Position numbers and translations under genes: made by a program
The notes under the pieces: generated by a model
Told to the model about the DNA's origin: nothing
Database searches by the model: none
The model's input: only the letters and a program-made list of their open reading frames with translations
Shown: one piece after another, positions 63,883 to 64,000 of the stretch
Layout of the letters: each line of letters opens with the position of its first letter
Numbering within the stretch: position 1 is the first letter of the stretch
Origin: Beijerinckiaceae bacterium
Lineage (GTDB): Bacteria > Pseudomonadota > Alphaproteobacteria > Rhizobiales > Beijerinckiaceae
Length of the DNA stretch: 64,000 bases
Direction: 5' to 3'
Assembly: GCA_019753285.1 (NCBI GenBank)
Contig: JAIELD010000029.1
Coordinates: 62,001-126,000, forward strand

Positions 63883-64000
63883 ACGTATTCGTTTCTTGAG
63901 TTTGATTGACCAAATCGGTTAAAGCGCAGGGGCGGCGTCAATGCGATCCACTTCGAAATTTCAATCAAAAATACTAAGTCGCCCCTCCGAAGCTTCGCAT
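63883..64000. other. Right edge, possible end of the casposon-like element
   Basis: No gene is seen in the last 118 bp. TTTGATTGA (63901-63909) and TCAATCAAA (63961-63969) form an inverted repeat, and AAGTCGC at 63976-63982 is the inverted copy of GCGACTT at 54731. The sequence right of 63982 is GC-rich again, which fits a return to chromosome but is only 18 bases long. Confidence 0.4.

Larger units (their letters stand above)
54731..63982. mobile_element. Casposon-like element (Cas1, PolB, HNH, HTH and nuclease cargo); ends tentative
   Basis: The block joins a solo Cas1, a family B DNA polymerase, a small HNH nuclease and HTH regulators, the gene set of casposons. Three further nuclease-type genes look like cargo. 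No transposase, integrase, tRNA target or CRISPR array is visible. The proposed ends rest only on GCGACTT at 54731-54737 and its inverted copy AAGTCGC at 63976-63982, plus weak likeness just inside. No convincing target-site duplication was found, and the right end could lie beyond the window. The gene content is solid; the borders are a guess. Confidence 0.45.

Noticed and set aside
54721-63991. A target-site duplication formed by CTACCCGA on the left and CCCTCCGA on the right of the candidate element
   Set aside because: Only 5 of 8 positions agree, which is not better than chance in this composition.

Overview
The window is a 64 kb piece of a GC-rich alphaproteobacterial chromosome, most likely order Hyphomicrobiales (Rhizobiales); I cannot place it to genus. 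Supporting signs are DUF3126 beside cysE, tandem BTLCP-type transglutaminase-like peptidases, a usg gene, a PhrB-type photolyase paired with a DUF2256 protein, a livHMGF operon followed by a DUF6867-type gene, a 205-residue S4 protein, and a recA gene with a GTTC-N7-GTTC LexA box. Bases 1 to about 52,100 are almost all ordinary chromosome, dense with genes that often overlap by 1 to 4 bases.

Layout. 1-17,800: rhomboid protease (cut by the window edge), PAS and PilZ proteins, two secreted BTLCP peptidases, gamma-carbonic anhydrase, cysE, hydrolases, two FAD monooxygenases around a tRNA-Leu(UAA), cinA, a FkbM methyltransferase, map, radC, a GGDEF-EAL protein, exoD and usg. 18,122-30,174 (minus strand): a long gene row holding a molybdenum hydroxylase of the CO-dehydrogenase-like form II (coxS, coxL, coxM), its likely maturation factors (coxD, coxE, two separate XdhC-type proteins, a MocA-type nucleotidyltransferase), two LysE exporters, an SDR enzyme, and the DUF2256/photolyase pair. 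30,774-36,526: a branched-chain amino acid ABC transporter with its binding protein. 36,769-52,000: ccdA, rpe, purB, a vapBC toxin-antitoxin pair with a clear operator, a frameshifted DUF488 gene, a MetX-like hydrolase, msrQ, rpsD, murI, trmJ, icd, alaS and recA.

From about 52,100 to the right edge the character changes. GC content falls, most genes are of unknown or defence type, and housekeeping genes disappear. First come a gene made of repeats of an 8-residue Tyr-Thr-Gly-Pro-Gly-Gly unit and a three-gene set led by a TIGR04255-type protein. Then comes the most striking locus: a Cas1-family integrase/endonuclease with no CRISPR array or other cas gene, a MerR-like regulator, and a divergent, translationally coupled operon encoding an HTH protein, a small HNH nuclease and a full family B DNA polymerase with proofreading motifs and two C-terminal helix-turn-helix units. 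Cas1 + PolB + HNH + HTH is the gene set of casposons, the self-synthesising transposons that use Cas1 as integrase. Behind it sit a possible uracil-DNA-glycosylase-fold protein, a McrA-like HNH nuclease and a PD-(D/E)XK nuclease, which look like defence cargo.

I therefore read 54.7-64 kb as a casposon-like element in an alphaproteobacterium. Its ends are not proven: only a 7-base inverted match near 54,731 and 63,982 and some nested inverted repeats are visible, and the true right end may lie outside the window.
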